From IMG/VR virus record IMGVR_UViG_3300042305_000673, positions 1 through 20,457 of that record: a stretch of 20,457 nucleotides of DNA. One strand, given 5' to 3'. A model generated the notes under the pieces. The model was not told where the DNA came from. It saw only the letters and a program-made list of their open reading frames with translations, and ran no database searches. This DNA is from a virus. Below are positions 6,872 to 16,443 of this stretch, in pieces. How positions within the stretch are numbered: the first letter of the stretch is position 1; every line of letters begins with the position of its first letter. The position numbers and the translations under genes are program-made.

Positions 6872-9800
6872 TCAATCCTCGATTTCCGCAGCCAACAGTC
6901 TGTCATAAATACGGGCAAACTCGGGTGTCTCCGCCACAATCGCCTGCGCGTGACCAATTAGCCAGTCCCGCAACGGGGCCGCAGCGTTAGAAGCCAAACT
7001 GGAATACCCAGCCGATGCCGCCGACTGCAACGCCTGATCACGCTTCCGCAGATACAGGGCAGTCGCCTGAGCCACATCATTGTCAGCAAGGGAACCCTCC
7101 TGAACCATGCGTGTCAGTTCCTCAATCTTGGCGGGGAACTCACCAGGGTTGAACTCTGCAACAACCGGAAAACCAGGATATTCCTTGTTCAGTTTTTGCC
7201 GCCACCTGCGGAGCCATGCCTTCTGTTCAGCGGACGGAGACGCAGGAAGCTTGTCGCGCATAGCCCGATACTGGGATGCTGCCGCCCTGTATTGGGCTGC
7301 TTCCACGATTTCACGGTCGGTGAGACGGCGGCGTTTCCCGCTGGTCACCTGACGTGACCACACCTCGAACGAGAAGTTGTCGCCACCTGGGGCCATGAAC
7401 CCGGCAACATTCGGGTACTTCTTCAGCAGGTCACCGTTGCGGCGTTCCCAGTCTCCGAACTGTTCGGTGGCTTCCAGCCCGCCCGCAACAGATTCGGTTT
7501 TGTTTGACAGATACAGCAGGGCATCGTTGCCGTAGATGCGGAGAAACTCGGACACGGCGGTGTCGTAGTTGTCTGCCTGCAACTTTTGGAACTCTTTTAC
7601 GAGCTGAGTGGCGTACATGTCGCCGTCTTTGGTGGTGATACGGAACTCGGGGCTGGGGGCGGTAGGACCGAAGAACTGGCCCAATGCCCGCATACTGGTG
7701 ATAATGCGGGCTTTCCATCGTGCGTCGGCGTACAGTTGTTCCTGATCGTTGAAATCCGCAAGGTCGTACTCACCGGAGGTGGACAACGCTCGAAGGGTTT
7801 CAATATAGGTGTTTCCGTACACGGTTCCAAGGTTCATCGTGTTTTGTTCCCAAGCTTCGTTCAGGCGGGACACCCATTTCGGGACCAAACCCAATGTGGT
7901 TTTCTCACCATATGGGAGCAGGATTCCCCTGACGAAATCAATTGAAGGTGTGTCCGGCAACAGTTTCGATGCGGCAATCTGCCCGACCGGGCCGACAGAC
8001 GGGATGACACCAAGACCGATAGAGATACGCTTCACGGGTGCCTGCAACGGGGTGTCCAACCCTGTCAGCAGCTGGGAGAACCAACCTGAAAGCGGGAAGT
8101 TGAACGAGTATTCCCCGGTGGTGGCATCCTTGTAGAAGAATCCTTCGCCGTCGCCGTCGGGATCAAACTTTCGTGCGCCGTCAAAGATGAGTTGTGCGCG
8201 GCGGATACGGGTGGGGTCTTCGATGGTTGCGCGGGCGTAGGTGCCGAGAACTTCGCGCCATGCAGCACCGAACGGGATGACGACACGGAGGATGTCTTCC
8301 AGGTTGGAACGCTCTGTTGCGTTGTACAGAAGGTTTTTGGTTTCGCGGAGAGCCACCGCTTTTGCGTAAGCATCCAGTTCGTCCACGGTCCCGGTCGCAT
8401 CCGACACGGAATCAGCAACGGTCTTCAGTTTTTCAAGGACATCCTTGCCGCCGACATAACGGGCCGCAGGAATACCTTCCTGTTCGGCAGAAGCCAACAC
8501 CCTCGACAGAATCATCTGCGCCTGGTCAGGTGCCAACTCGTCGGCGGTAGCGAGAATCTCACGGAAATAGTATTGGCGGAACACCGGCGACTTCTCAAGA
8601 ATCTGTGTGCCACGCCCGTAAAGACCGACGAAGAACTTGTCAACGAAATAGTCGGCTGCGGCACCAGCCTTACCGAACCGGCGTGACGCAACCTGTCCCG
8701 CGCCTCGTTCAGCTCGTTTGACGAACTGGGCAAGTTGACCTTGGTTGCCTTTGATGGTGAGAAGTTCACGCAGTTCGGCAGAACCATAGGATTCGCCCAG
8801 CACCTCAGGGGCGAACTGTGCGACAGGAATGTCAATAGCAACATCATTGAACACAGGCTGAATGTCCAGCACAACATCAGTCATCACTTCACCCGTGAAC
8901 GGATCAATCTGATTGCCTGCCCTGTCAAACCGGTTGACAATGACCCCCTGCTTGTCGTTGCCCAAATCAACAATCGTCCCGGGGCGGGTGTCCGTAATGT
9001 TGGCGAGGTCATCCGCGTTTATGCGTTCAATCGGTGCAATAACCCGCACCCCGTTCTCGCTGGTGATAAGCGGGACACGGTTGTATGCGGCAACAACCTG
9101 CAAATCCTTGTCGCCACGGGTGATGGTGCTGGTTTTCATGCGAGACAACTTGCTGACCCAGCCAGCAACAAAATCTTCTAAAGCATTGTCGCCCAACTGG
9201 ATAACGGCACCAACATTGCCGTTTTCGGGGTCACCAACCTTCAAACCAAGCTTGGCGTAACGGTTCAACGACTCAAGAATCTTGGCCTGTTCCGGCTGAT
9301 TCAACCACTGGATAATGAGTTCGGTTTGGCGTTCCTCAGTCAAACCCATCAAATCAAACCGCGAAATCTGACCATTTACCGCGTCGGTATGAATCTGTGC
9401 AAGGTTGTCAACATAGCCGATACGGTGCGCGTTTGGATCAACCCCCTGGTTCACTTCAGTCCAGTTGCCGTTACGAAACTGGTTTATCTTCGCGTCAACA
9501 GAACGATCAAGATTCTTGTATGTGTCAAACGTGAGAGCATCAACCATCTCGCGCTGGTTCTCGCCCCACTCCTCCACGTTGGTACGAAGAACATCCTCAA
9601 AGTCAATGCCCCTGATGTCCTCAAAACCCTTCTTGTTCATCACCCACAGAATGAAATCCTGCGGATGGCGGAACACACCCGACATCCCGTTCATCGCAAT
9701 ACGGGTCTGAGCATCAATCATGTTACGCATGATGTAACCGCCGGTAGCCAACGCCAACGGCTTCCACAGTTCGTTCTGCGCCGACTCAATCAGAGCGTTC

Positions 9801-11524
9801 ACCTTCTCAACAGGCTGCTTCGTGCTGACCCTTGACAAGATGCCAGCAAACTTGCGGACTTCCCTGAAATCAGGGAGAACCGCAACCTCATCAGCCAGTT
9901 CGTTCAACGCCCCTGGTCCCGTCAAAACAAGACGATCAAGTGCGTCCTGCGGCAAATCATCAATGACTTCCTGCGGAAAATACTTCAGAAGGCTTTGAAC
10001 CAAACCACCGTCGTCAGCCCAACCGATTTCGTCCACCGTGAACACCCTCGACTTGGCAAGTTCAGCGTTCTTTGCAGCAACCATCCGCTTCCACACATCA
10101 TCAACATTCGCACCGGTACGCCCAGCGGCCTTCGTAGCAATGACACGCAAAGCATTATCAAACGCCGCTTGGACAGCAGGACGAGACGCACCAGGATCAG
10201 ACAACGAATACGCCCGAACAACCTGCCCCATCACATTCTTGTATTCGTCGCTATCAGGCCCGAACCCGATACCCTTCATGTAGTTCGAATAGTTCTTGAT
10301 TGCCTGCGCCTTGTCAATACCTGACCCGTTGATAACAACCTGGTTCTTCGGCACCTGACTGAAAAACCGGTTGTTGCGGACATTACGGAACAACGGGACA
10401 CGCTCAGCTTTTTCGTCAAGCCACGCCGAGGTGGCGGTAGCACCGCGAATCTCGCGGACATCCTTCGGAAGCAGAATCTCATCCGGTGTCCCCTGCAACC
10501 TGCTGGAAGCCTCCCCGAGCAAACCCTGAACCTTCAGACCGTCATCAGCTTTGGCGAACTCCCGCGCAATCTGAGGGGAAATGTTGTAATCAAACTTTTC
10601 CAGCAGAGACAAAACTTTTTCTTCGTCGGTCAGGTCAGCGTTCTTGGCGATGTCCACAATTTGCCCCGTCAAACGGACAGCCCTGTTGTCGGAAGTGACC
10701 CACTTGCCGAACTTTGTTCCCTCAAAAGCAATCTGTTCAGCAGACCCCAACCCTGCCTCGCCCTTAGCCAAAGCACGGGCTGCAGTCAACGCATCAGCAC
10801 CAACCAAACCGGGGATTGTTGCCCGAGCCGTTCGGGCCGCAGCAATAGGCTTCCCTGCGAGGGTGGTCGGGTCTGCGCCGATAGCCACCGCCGCATCAAC
10901 AAACCCTGACAGCACGTTGTACGGCTTCGAGCCGGGGGTGAACGCTAGTTGTGCCGCACCACGCCCGATAGTCCACGCATGATTGTTGATCGTGCCACGG
11001 AACTTGCGGGCGCGTTCAGCCTGCTTCTCAGCCGCTTCGCCACCAATAAAGAAACCTTCGCCAGCCTGAGACGAGTTCGAGATGAGGGTGCCGAGGTTCG
11101 TGGACTTGAACCAGCCATCCATACCAGCAGGATCATTCGGGGAGAATATTTCTGCGCCGACGTTCTGCGCCAAATCAGGAAGCAACTGCAAACCAGCAAA
11201 AGTCCAGCGGGTTGCCGCCTTGAAATTGCCGTACACATTCCTGGAGAACCAGTTGCCGTCATCACGTTGCGGGTCGTTGTCGCGCACATACTTGATTGCC
11301 GCAGCCTTCTTGGATGCCTCAACAGTTTGGTCAGACACCCCGGCCTTCGCCATCGACAAAATAACCGCAGGCGGAATGTACGGTGCAGACCGGTAAATCT
11401 CTGCGATACGAGAAGACACCTCAGGTCGGGCAGACTTCTTCAGTCGTTCAATCTCCGCAACAACATTGACAGCCTGCTCGTTTGATGATTCCTCGTTGAC
11501 AGGATCAAACGCCGAAAAAGGCAT
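6872..11524 (-). CDS. Giant internal virion / DNA-ejection protein, 1550 aa
   Basis: This 1550-residue protein is by far the largest gene. It starts MPFSAFDPVNEESSNEQAVN and is mostly helical, with hydrophobic stretches such as ATRWTFAGLQLLPDLAQNV (about 104-122) and LWKPLALATGGYIMRNMI (about 618-635) that could insert into a membrane. A motif around 1060-1095, LLYNATERSNLEDILRVVIPF then GAAWREVLGTYAR, recurs in large phage proteins of this type. C-terminal parts (SGWFSQLL, LPYGEKTTLGLVPKWVSRLN) fit a pore-forming or wall-spanning role. No transglycosylase or protease motif was found by eye. Position between portal and capsid plus size suggests a protein ejected to build a DNA channel, comparable in role to T7 gp16, with no sequence claim. 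It shares TGATG with the upstream stop. Confidence 0.8.
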   Translation of the reverse strand: MPFSAFDPVNEESSNEQAVNVVAEIERLKKSARPEVSSRIAEIYRSAPYIPPAVILSMAKAGVSDQTVEASKKAAAIKYVRDNDPQRDDGNWFSRNVYGNFKAATRWTFAGLQLLPDLAQNVGAEIFSPNDPAGMDGWFKSTNLGTLISNSSQAGEGFFIGGEAAEKQAERARKFRGTINNHAWTIGRGAAQLAFTPGSKPYNVLSGFVDAAVAIGADPTTLAGKPIAAARTARATIPGLVGADALTAARALAKGEAGLGSAEQIAFEGTKFGKWVTSDNRAVRLTGQIVDIAKNADLTDEEKVLSLLEKFDYNISPQIAREFAKADDGLKVQGLLGEASSRLQGTPDEILLPKDVREIRGATATSAWLDEKAERVPLFRNVRNNRFFSQVPKNQVVINGSGIDKAQAIKNYSNYMKGIGFGPDSDEYKNVMGQVVRAYSLSDPGASRPAVQAAFDNALRVIATKAAGRTGANVDDVWKRMVAAKNAELAKSRVFTVDEIGWADDGGLVQSLLKYFPQEVIDDLPQDALDRLVLTGPGALNELADEVAVLPDFREVRKFAGILSRVSTKQPVEKVNALIESAQNELWKPLALATGGYIMRNMIDAQTRIAMNGMSGVFRHPQDFILWVMNKKGFEDIRGIDFEDVLRTNVEEWGENQREMVDALTFDTYKNLDRSVDAKINQFRNGNWTEVNQGVDPNAHRIGYVDNLAQIHTDAVNGQISRFDLMGLTEERQTELIIQWLNQPEQAKILESLNRYAKLGLKVGDPENGNVGAVIQLGDNALEDFVAGWVSKLSRMKTSTITRGDKDLQVVAAYNRVPLITSENGVRVIAPIERINADDLANITDTRPGTIVDLGNDKQGVIVNRFDRAGNQIDPFTGEVMTDVVLDIQPVFNDVAIDIPVAQFAPEVLGESYGSAELRELLTIKGNQGQLAQFVKRAERGAGQVASRRFGKAGAAADYFVDKFFVGLYGRGTQILEKSPVFRQYYFREILATADELAPDQAQMILSRVLASAEQEGIPAARYVGGKDVLEKLKTVADSVSDATGTVDELDAYAKAVALRETKNLLYNATERSNLEDILRVVIPFGAAWREVLGTYARATIEDPTRIRRAQLIFDGARKFDPDGDGEGFFYKDATTGEYSFNFPLSGWFSQLLTGLDTPLQAPVKRISIGLGVIPSVGPVGQIAASKLLPDTPSIDFVRGILLPYGEKTTLGLVPKWVSRLNEAWEQNTMNLGTVYGNTYIETLRALSTSGEYDLADFNDQEQLYADARWKARIITSMRALGQFFGPTAPSPEFRITTKDGDMYATQLVKEFQKLQADNYDTAVSEFLRIYGNDALLYLSNKTESVAGGLEATEQFGDWERRNGDLLKKYPNVAGFMAPGGDNFSFEVWSRQVTSGKRRRLTDREIVEAAQYRAAASQYRAMRDKLPASPSAEQKAWLRRWRQKLNKEYPGFPVVAEFNPGEFPAKIEELTRMVQEGSLADNDVAQATALYLRKRDQALQSAASAGYSSLASNAAAPLRDWLIGHAQAIVAETPEFARIYDRLLAAEIED

Positions 11525-11916
11525 CAGTACCCCTCACGAATGTACGAATCAATCATGTCAGCCAAATCATCATTCGGGTACGCCTCATACAACGCCCGCA
11601 ACTCGTTCAAAACGGGGTCATTGTCGCGCGGAACCGCGAACCGTGTGGACGGCGTAGGCCCAGGACCAAACGATGCGCCAGCCGTGACAGGCTCCGTCGG
11701 GCGTTCAGTCGGACGGTTGAACGCACCCAACTGACCCGGCCCCACAGACGGTGCGGACTGCACAGCATCAGTCGGTGCAGCAGCCATCGGCACAGCCCGC
11801 TGAGATTCCATCTGCTTCCCAGCCTCACCATACGTCTGACCCTTAGCCGCCGCAACAGCCACCTTCTTCGCGGGGTTAGACAAATCAGACCTGTTTGAAT
11901 ACTTCTTTGCCGCCAT
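11524..11916 (-). CDS. Small virion-module protein, 130 aa, disordered middle
   Basis: The protein begins MAAKKYSNRSDLSNPAKKV, has a long low-complexity Pro/Ala/Gly region and ends in an acidic helix (NELRALYEAYPNDDLADMIDSYIREGY). It sits between portal and the giant protein. ATG 11916 is preferred over the in-frame TTG at 11922, which overlaps the portal stop; the region upstream offers only a loose GGTTGGG binding site. Unknown function. The disordered body with a structured C-terminal helix suggests a linker or chaperone for the portal or the ejection proteins, which is inference. Confidence 0.75.
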   Translation of the reverse strand: MAAKKYSNRSDLSNPAKKVAVAAAKGQTYGEAGKQMESQRAVPMAAAPTDAVQSAPSVGPGQLGAFNRPTERPTEPVTAGASFGPGPTPSTRFAVPRDNDPVLNELRALYEAYPNDDLADMIDSYIREGY

Positions 11917-11918
11917 GA

Positions 11919-13736
11919 TCAACCCAACCTGTTAGCAAGACTCAACACACCACCCGGCGAAGTCGGCTGCTGCGCCGATGCGGCACCACCACCACCGAGC
12001 TGGGCGAGCAGACCTTCCATCCCGGCAGGCGGAGCCTCAACGGGCTGTTCAGCACCCATCCCTGGCATCGCCAAACCAGGCATCGTCTCCGGTGAACCCA
12101 CCTCAGCAGGGGTGGCCTGTCGTTCCTGTGCGCGTTTCTGTGCAGCCATGATCGCCTCAGGCAGAGACATCTTGTTTGACTGGACTTGTTCTGCGATGAA
12201 CGCCAAATCGTCGGGCTGGTACGGGCCGTTCGGATCTGCGGCTTGTGCCTGAATAGACGACAACAGTGCCGCCTCAATACCTTCCGCGACGATACGGTCC
12301 TTTTCCAGTTCGGGGTCCGTAATCAGCGGGTCTGCCTCACGGGCCGACTCCTTCGACATCAGACCGGTGCCGAGACGCTGACCCAACCCGACAATCAAGC
12401 TGTTCACATCGGAACCCGACGCAGAGTACGACACATAATGGAAATCGGTTTCCCACAGTTTGTTCGGCGTGTAATCCTTCACGCCTCCCTTCATGCCGGG
12501 AATGAAAAAAGACTTCGGTGTGTTACCCCAATACGTCTTTTCCATGTGGATAGCAATCTTGTCTTCCTCGACACGGGCGGCAGCCATGATGTCCTGCGCC
12601 TCTTGGATACGGAAATCAACTGTTGCGGACAGAATTGACTCGCCACGGCGACCGGTACGGATGTTCGTGCCGCTTTCACCACCGAACTCGGCGGGGATGG
12701 CACCCTCCAAACGCTCCTGGCGTTCCAACCTGTCCAACGCGGTGTCAGTTTTGTAGCCCGGCTGGGACTGCAACTGCTGAATGTCGCCACCCTTGACGAC
12801 ACCAAGCTGACCTGTCTTGCCGTCAGCAATCTGAATGATTTCAGGGTTCTCACCGGGACGCGACACGAGGTACTCGTCAGGGAAAATCCCTCGCTCAATA
12901 GCGATTTCGGTGAGTGCCTGAAGTCTTGCACGGGTGTAATACATGCCGAGCAGCCCATCGAACTGGCCTTTCGGCTTGTCAAGCGTGATACGGGACGGGA
13001 TAACCACAAGTGGCATACCGCAACGGTTCGGGACACGCGACAACTCCACCGCAGGACGACCCATATACATCGAACCGGACAGCGGATCACGGTCACGTTC
13101 ATAACCAAGAACAACCAGCACGACTTCCATGTCGTCGACATACTCCAAAACAGTGAACATGTCGTCAGGGGCGGGGTCACCAACCCGCAACACACCGTTC
13201 AGGAACCCATAGTTACGCATCAACCACTGATAGCTGCGGCTGTAAGTAAAAATCACGTCGTCGGGGACAGGGTTTGACTCGTCAACGACAGGTGCGGCAA
13301 ACGTGTCAAGCGGGTTCCGCAGATGCCACTCCACCAGCCGCTTATCAAAGTTCGGTTTCAGGAACACCGGTGCGGATGAGTACGCAAAAAAGTTGCGGGC
13401 GCGTCGACGGTCCTTCTGTCCCATCCGGTTCTGATCCCAAATCGACAGCATGGCCCGCTTCCTGTCACGGGCGAACTGCATCGAACGGTCCTGTCCTTCA
13501 CGCAACGCAGGGAAATACGGTGTCGGCTGTGTCGAGGTGACACGCATCGCCATCTGATCAAGCCCCTGGACGAACAGGTTCGCCACTGAGGATCGTGCGG
13601 TGCGGTCAAGTTCGGACAATGGTACGACCACTTCGCCGTTTGCGAGGCGACGCACTTCGCGCATCTGCTGGAGAACAGGGCCGAGGGTCGTGTGCCGGTC
13701 ACGGTACAGGGCAACGATTTCCTCAACTGTCTTCAT
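11919..13736 (-). CDS. Portal protein
   Basis: The 605-residue protein begins MKTVEEIVALYRDRHTTLGP and follows the terminase gene, the standard place for portal. Portal-like features are an N-terminal helical region with SSVANLFVQGLDQMAMRVTS, a mixed core with RNPLDTFAAPVVDESNPVPD and LEYVDDMEVVLVVLGY, the LGMYYTRARLQALTEIAIERG helix, the GESGTNIRTGRRGESIL segment before the long stem helices, and a Met/Pro/Gly-rich C-terminus that often faces the head interior. It forms the dodecameric vertex through which terminase packages DNA. A good AAAGGTG site lies just before the ATG. Length (about 600) suits podovirus-type portals. Confidence 0.87.
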   Translation of the reverse strand: MKTVEEIVALYRDRHTTLGPVLQQMREVRRLANGEVVVPLSELDRTARSSVANLFVQGLDQMAMRVTSTQPTPYFPALREGQDRSMQFARDRKRAMLSIWDQNRMGQKDRRRARNFFAYSSAPVFLKPNFDKRLVEWHLRNPLDTFAAPVVDESNPVPDDVIFTYSRSYQWLMRNYGFLNGVLRVGDPAPDDMFTVLEYVDDMEVVLVVLGYERDRDPLSGSMYMGRPAVELSRVPNRCGMPLVVIPSRITLDKPKGQFDGLLGMYYTRARLQALTEIAIERGIFPDEYLVSRPGENPEIIQIADGKTGQLGVVKGGDIQQLQSQPGYKTDTALDRLERQERLEGAIPAEFGGESGTNIRTGRRGESILSATVDFRIQEAQDIMAAARVEEDKIAIHMEKTYWGNTPKSFFIPGMKGGVKDYTPNKLWETDFHYVSYSASGSDVNSLIVGLGQRLGTGLMSKESAREADPLITDPELEKDRIVAEGIEAALLSSIQAQAADPNGPYQPDDLAFIAEQVQSNKMSLPEAIMAAQKRAQERQATPAEVGSPETMPGLAMPGMGAEQPVEAPPAGMEGLLAQLGGGGAASAQQPTSPGGVLSLANRLG

Positions 13737-13779
13737 GCAGCACCTTTGCTAGACGGAACCAACGTAAAGATAACACAGT

Positions 13780-15759
13780 TCAACTGGTCAACATCCACGA
13801 AGGTCGCCACTGGCGCGGAGGGCGTTTCGCCTGAGTCAAATTAGGGATGTTCAAAACCGCCATCCACAAAGCCATCACGATGTCCGTCCCGTTCTTCTTG
13901 TCGCGGGACCATTTCGTCAGCTCCTCCAAAGCCGCCAACGTCTTCCAGTTGCCCCTCATCGACGGGAACCGCATAGCCCCCGACCGGATCACAGGCGGCA
14001 ACAAAGCCTCCACCCCCAGGTTCTCATCCACCTTGTTGCGGGTCGTGGTGTGCGGAACCACATTCACCCGGTTCGCGGCCTGCCATTTCCGCACAAAATC
14101 ATGTTGCAACAAAAACCGTTGGGCCGCGTTGATTTCAACCACCCAATGACTAATCGGATACCCCATATCGTATGACCGTTCCTGCCATTCGTTCATCAAA
14201 CCCGAATACTCGCCAGTCATCGTGTCGTACCCCAACACCTCCTCAGCGGACAGTTTGACCCGTTCCACATCAACCACATGGTAAAGCTTCAAATCAGGCT
14301 GGTAAATGATCCACACAAACGCCCAAAACATTGTCGGGCTGGGGTCAACCGCCACAAGAGAAATCCACGGGTGCGCCAAACCCTCAGGGATGTACCCCGG
14401 TTGGCGTTCATTGTCGATACAACCCGGGTAGTGAACCCCATCCATGCCGGTGCCACCAGTCATCCAGGTGCGGTCAATAAGACGGGAATCCAAATCAAGG
14501 TCTTCCTGCTGGTACACCACGTTGAACACATCAGGTTTCGAGTAGCGAATAAACGACAGGTCTTTCCACGGGAGCCGTTTCGGGTCCAGCAGCGGGCCAT
14601 CAGGATACGGCAAAGCGTTGAACGCTCGGGAAGCTTTCCCCGTATCCAACTCCTCGTAATACGCTTTGTAGATGATGTGGCGATACTTCTTCTGACGGAC
14701 CGGTTGCCCCTCCTGCACATCCTCAGGAGATTCCACATCCGACCCGTCATAGTTGATGTCGTCCTCAATGTCATACGTTTCTTTGGCGAGGCAATGCGCG
14801 TACAGGTCACCTGACCCCAACCGCTGACCGACCACCGCCAACAGGCCACCCGGATCGCAGCGGGCCTCCGCCACATTGTCCCACCGTTCCAACAGTTTGT
14901 CCCTAGCAACAGACTCACGGGCGTTATCAGGGGAAGCCACATCGTCAAACAAGCAAAGGTCGGCGCGGTGACCAATGAACTCGGCTTCGATACCGTAAGC
15001 CCTGACAGTTGGTTCCTTGTTGTCCAACCCATTCCCATCCAACTGTTCAACAACAAACTCGTCGGCTCGCCACAACGCCCCTTTGTCGGTCGGGCGGAAC
15101 CTGCCGTAATCCAACGCCAAACACCCCTCCGCGTTCACCGCAATCCCCTTAGCCACCATCATCGGATCAGGCTGAATCGGTTGCACACGCTCCAAAGTTT
15201 CACGAATACGACGCGAATACAACTTCGCCATATTCTGCGACACCGACCCAATCATCACACGAATACGACGGTTACGGACAATCGCCCACACCGCAACATC
15301 ATGAAACAAAGTCGACTTACCCGCACCCGGAGGCACGTTCAGTACAACAAACTCTTTCTCCTCCGACTCCAACAACTCAATCAGCTGATACGCGGCCTCA
15401 ACCTGCCACGGAGACGGCACCCTCCCCAAATAGTGTCGCCTGAAGAAATCAAAATCCTCCAACCCCCTCCGCGCCTCATCACACAACAAGTCAACCGGCA
15501 CCACCGACGGCAAATCCGCAGCATCCAACGCCAACTGAAAATCATGCTGCTGACGACCCCCCGACCCCTTACCGCGATGCGCCCGATGCTCCGCCTCCTC
15601 ACGTTGAGCAGCCAACAACTTCGCTTTCTTCACCCAATTCGAACCCGTATTGTAATGAACCCCAGCCTGCCTCGACGCATCCCTGATCGTATGCCCAGCA
15701 GTCACCAACGCAAAAAACTTTGCTTTGTCAGCAACAGAAACAGCTCGCTTAGTACCCAT
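13780..15759 (-). CDS. Terminase large subunit with N-terminal helix-turn-helix
   Basis: The 659-residue packaging motor has a Walker A VPPGAGKST (142-150), Walker B DLCLFDDV (267-274), a coupling motif VVGQRLGSGD (309-318), and a RNase H-like nuclease with D472 (VAVDPSPT), E542 (VVEIN) and D626 (GTDIVMAL). Residues 1-50 (VSVADKAKFFALV then TIRDASRQAGVHYNTGSNWV) form a transposase-type helix-turn-helix, like a small-terminase DNA-recognition domain; no separate small terminase gene is seen here. The gene is the first of the leftward operon. No clear ribosome binding site precedes ATG 15759, so it could be leaderless or use an unusual leader. Confidence 0.93.
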   Translation of the reverse strand: MGTKRAVSVADKAKFFALVTAGHTIRDASRQAGVHYNTGSNWVKKAKLLAAQREEAEHRAHRGKGSGGRQQHDFQLALDAADLPSVVPVDLLCDEARRGLEDFDFFRRHYLGRVPSPWQVEAAYQLIELLESEEKEFVVLNVPPGAGKSTLFHDVAVWAIVRNRRIRVMIGSVSQNMAKLYSRRIRETLERVQPIQPDPMMVAKGIAVNAEGCLALDYGRFRPTDKGALWRADEFVVEQLDGNGLDNKEPTVRAYGIEAEFIGHRADLCLFDDVASPDNARESVARDKLLERWDNVAEARCDPGGLLAVVGQRLGSGDLYAHCLAKETYDIEDDINYDGSDVESPEDVQEGQPVRQKKYRHIIYKAYYEELDTGKASRAFNALPYPDGPLLDPKRLPWKDLSFIRYSKPDVFNVVYQQEDLDLDSRLIDRTWMTGGTGMDGVHYPGCIDNERQPGYIPEGLAHPWISLVAVDPSPTMFWAFVWIIYQPDLKLYHVVDVERVKLSAEEVLGYDTMTGEYSGLMNEWQERSYDMGYPISHWVVEINAAQRFLLQHDFVRKWQAANRVNVVPHTTTRNKVDENLGVEALLPPVIRSGAMRFPSMRGNWKTLAALEELTKWSRDKKNGTDIVMALWMAVLNIPNLTQAKRPPRQWRPSWMLTS

Positions 15760-15779
15760 GAAGTTTTACACTTGAAAAG

Positions 15780-15808
15780 TTGACACGCACCTTACACCAC
15801 CATGTACA
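15780..15808 (+). promoter_or_regulatory. Candidate rightward promoter into the non-coding region
   Basis: TTGACA (15780-15785) is followed after 17 bases by TGTACA (15803-15808). The -35 is perfect, but the -10 matches TATAAT at only three positions. Together with the terminator at 16370-16386 it would define a non-coding transcript. Low confidence. Confidence 0.3.
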
Positions 15809-16255
15809 CTCACCACCGCAACCGAGAAAGACCGTCTCGCCGGGAGGCAGACACGGCACCCACGGCCTCATAGGGGATTGCACTCTGTAGGTAGAACACA
15901 CGCGGGGACGCGGGTAGATGATCCCTGCAACCAACCAGTACCCACGACCGACCCTGGCCCTGTTGCGTAAGAGAATCAAGCAGCGTTCGAGTCAACGACC
16001 AAAGACTCAACCAAACCGGTGTCGGCTAAAAACAACTAGCAACGGCGACCATCAACCATCAAGGTTGTAAACCGTGGGGGAAGCGAACCCGAAACCGGTG
16101 ATCAACCAAGCGAGCAACTCCCGCGCCTCCGGCTTGGGCTACCGCCCCTCACTACGTTCGGGTTGGTCACAGCAGCTCGAAGCACCTCACAGCACAACCC
16201 TAAACGCCGCACACCCCAAAAGAGTGACACCCCGCATGAAGAGATATACATATTC

Positions 16256-16285
16256 CCGGGGGTGGGTGCCTCGGCAGACCCCCGG
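16256..16285. other. Strong hairpin CCGGGGGT / ACCCCCGG
   Basis: Eight perfectly paired bases (16256-16263 with 16278-16285) enclose a 14-base loop in which TGC and GCA can pair around CTCG. No T-tract follows, so it is probably not an intrinsic terminator. It may be part of a structured RNA or a DNA recognition site. Confidence 0.5.
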
Positions 16286-16369
16286 TTGTGGCCTGGCGGG
16301 CGCGTGTGCGTTTCTGACATAACTAACATTATGGGCGTATCAAGTTCGACCACGGAGAGTGGTTACCGG

Positions 16370-16386
16370 CCACCCTGGGTGGTTTT
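16370..16386 (+). terminator. Candidate rightward intrinsic terminator in the control region
   Basis: CCACC, a CTG loop and GGTGG are followed directly by TTTT (16383-16386), with a smaller hairpin CCAC/GTGG just before (16350-16362). It would stop rightward transcripts made before the operator repeats. Confidence 0.5.
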
Positions 16387-16395
16387 CGTAGCGTG

Positions 16396-16422
16396 TGAGA
16401 CACGGGGGCGGGGATCGTCTCA
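16396..16422. repeat. Inverted repeat TGAGAC / GTCTCA
   Basis: Six-base perfect arms (16396-16401 and 16417-16422) flank a 15-base G-rich spacer. It lies 23 bases before the tandem operator-like repeats. It could be a protein site or a hairpin; nothing more can be said. Confidence 0.4.
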
Positions 16423-16443
16423 TTGTTGAGGGCGTGAGTCGAG

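Noticed and set aside
16308-16335. AT-rich patch with CATAAT on the minus strand as a late promoter
   Set aside because: No acceptable -35 at normal spacing, and it would leave a leader of more than 500 bases before the terminase gene.
16102-16353. Minus-strand frame of 83 codons in the control region
   Set aside because: No ribosome binding site, it covers the strong hairpin at 16256-16285, and its sequence looks like translated non-coding DNA.
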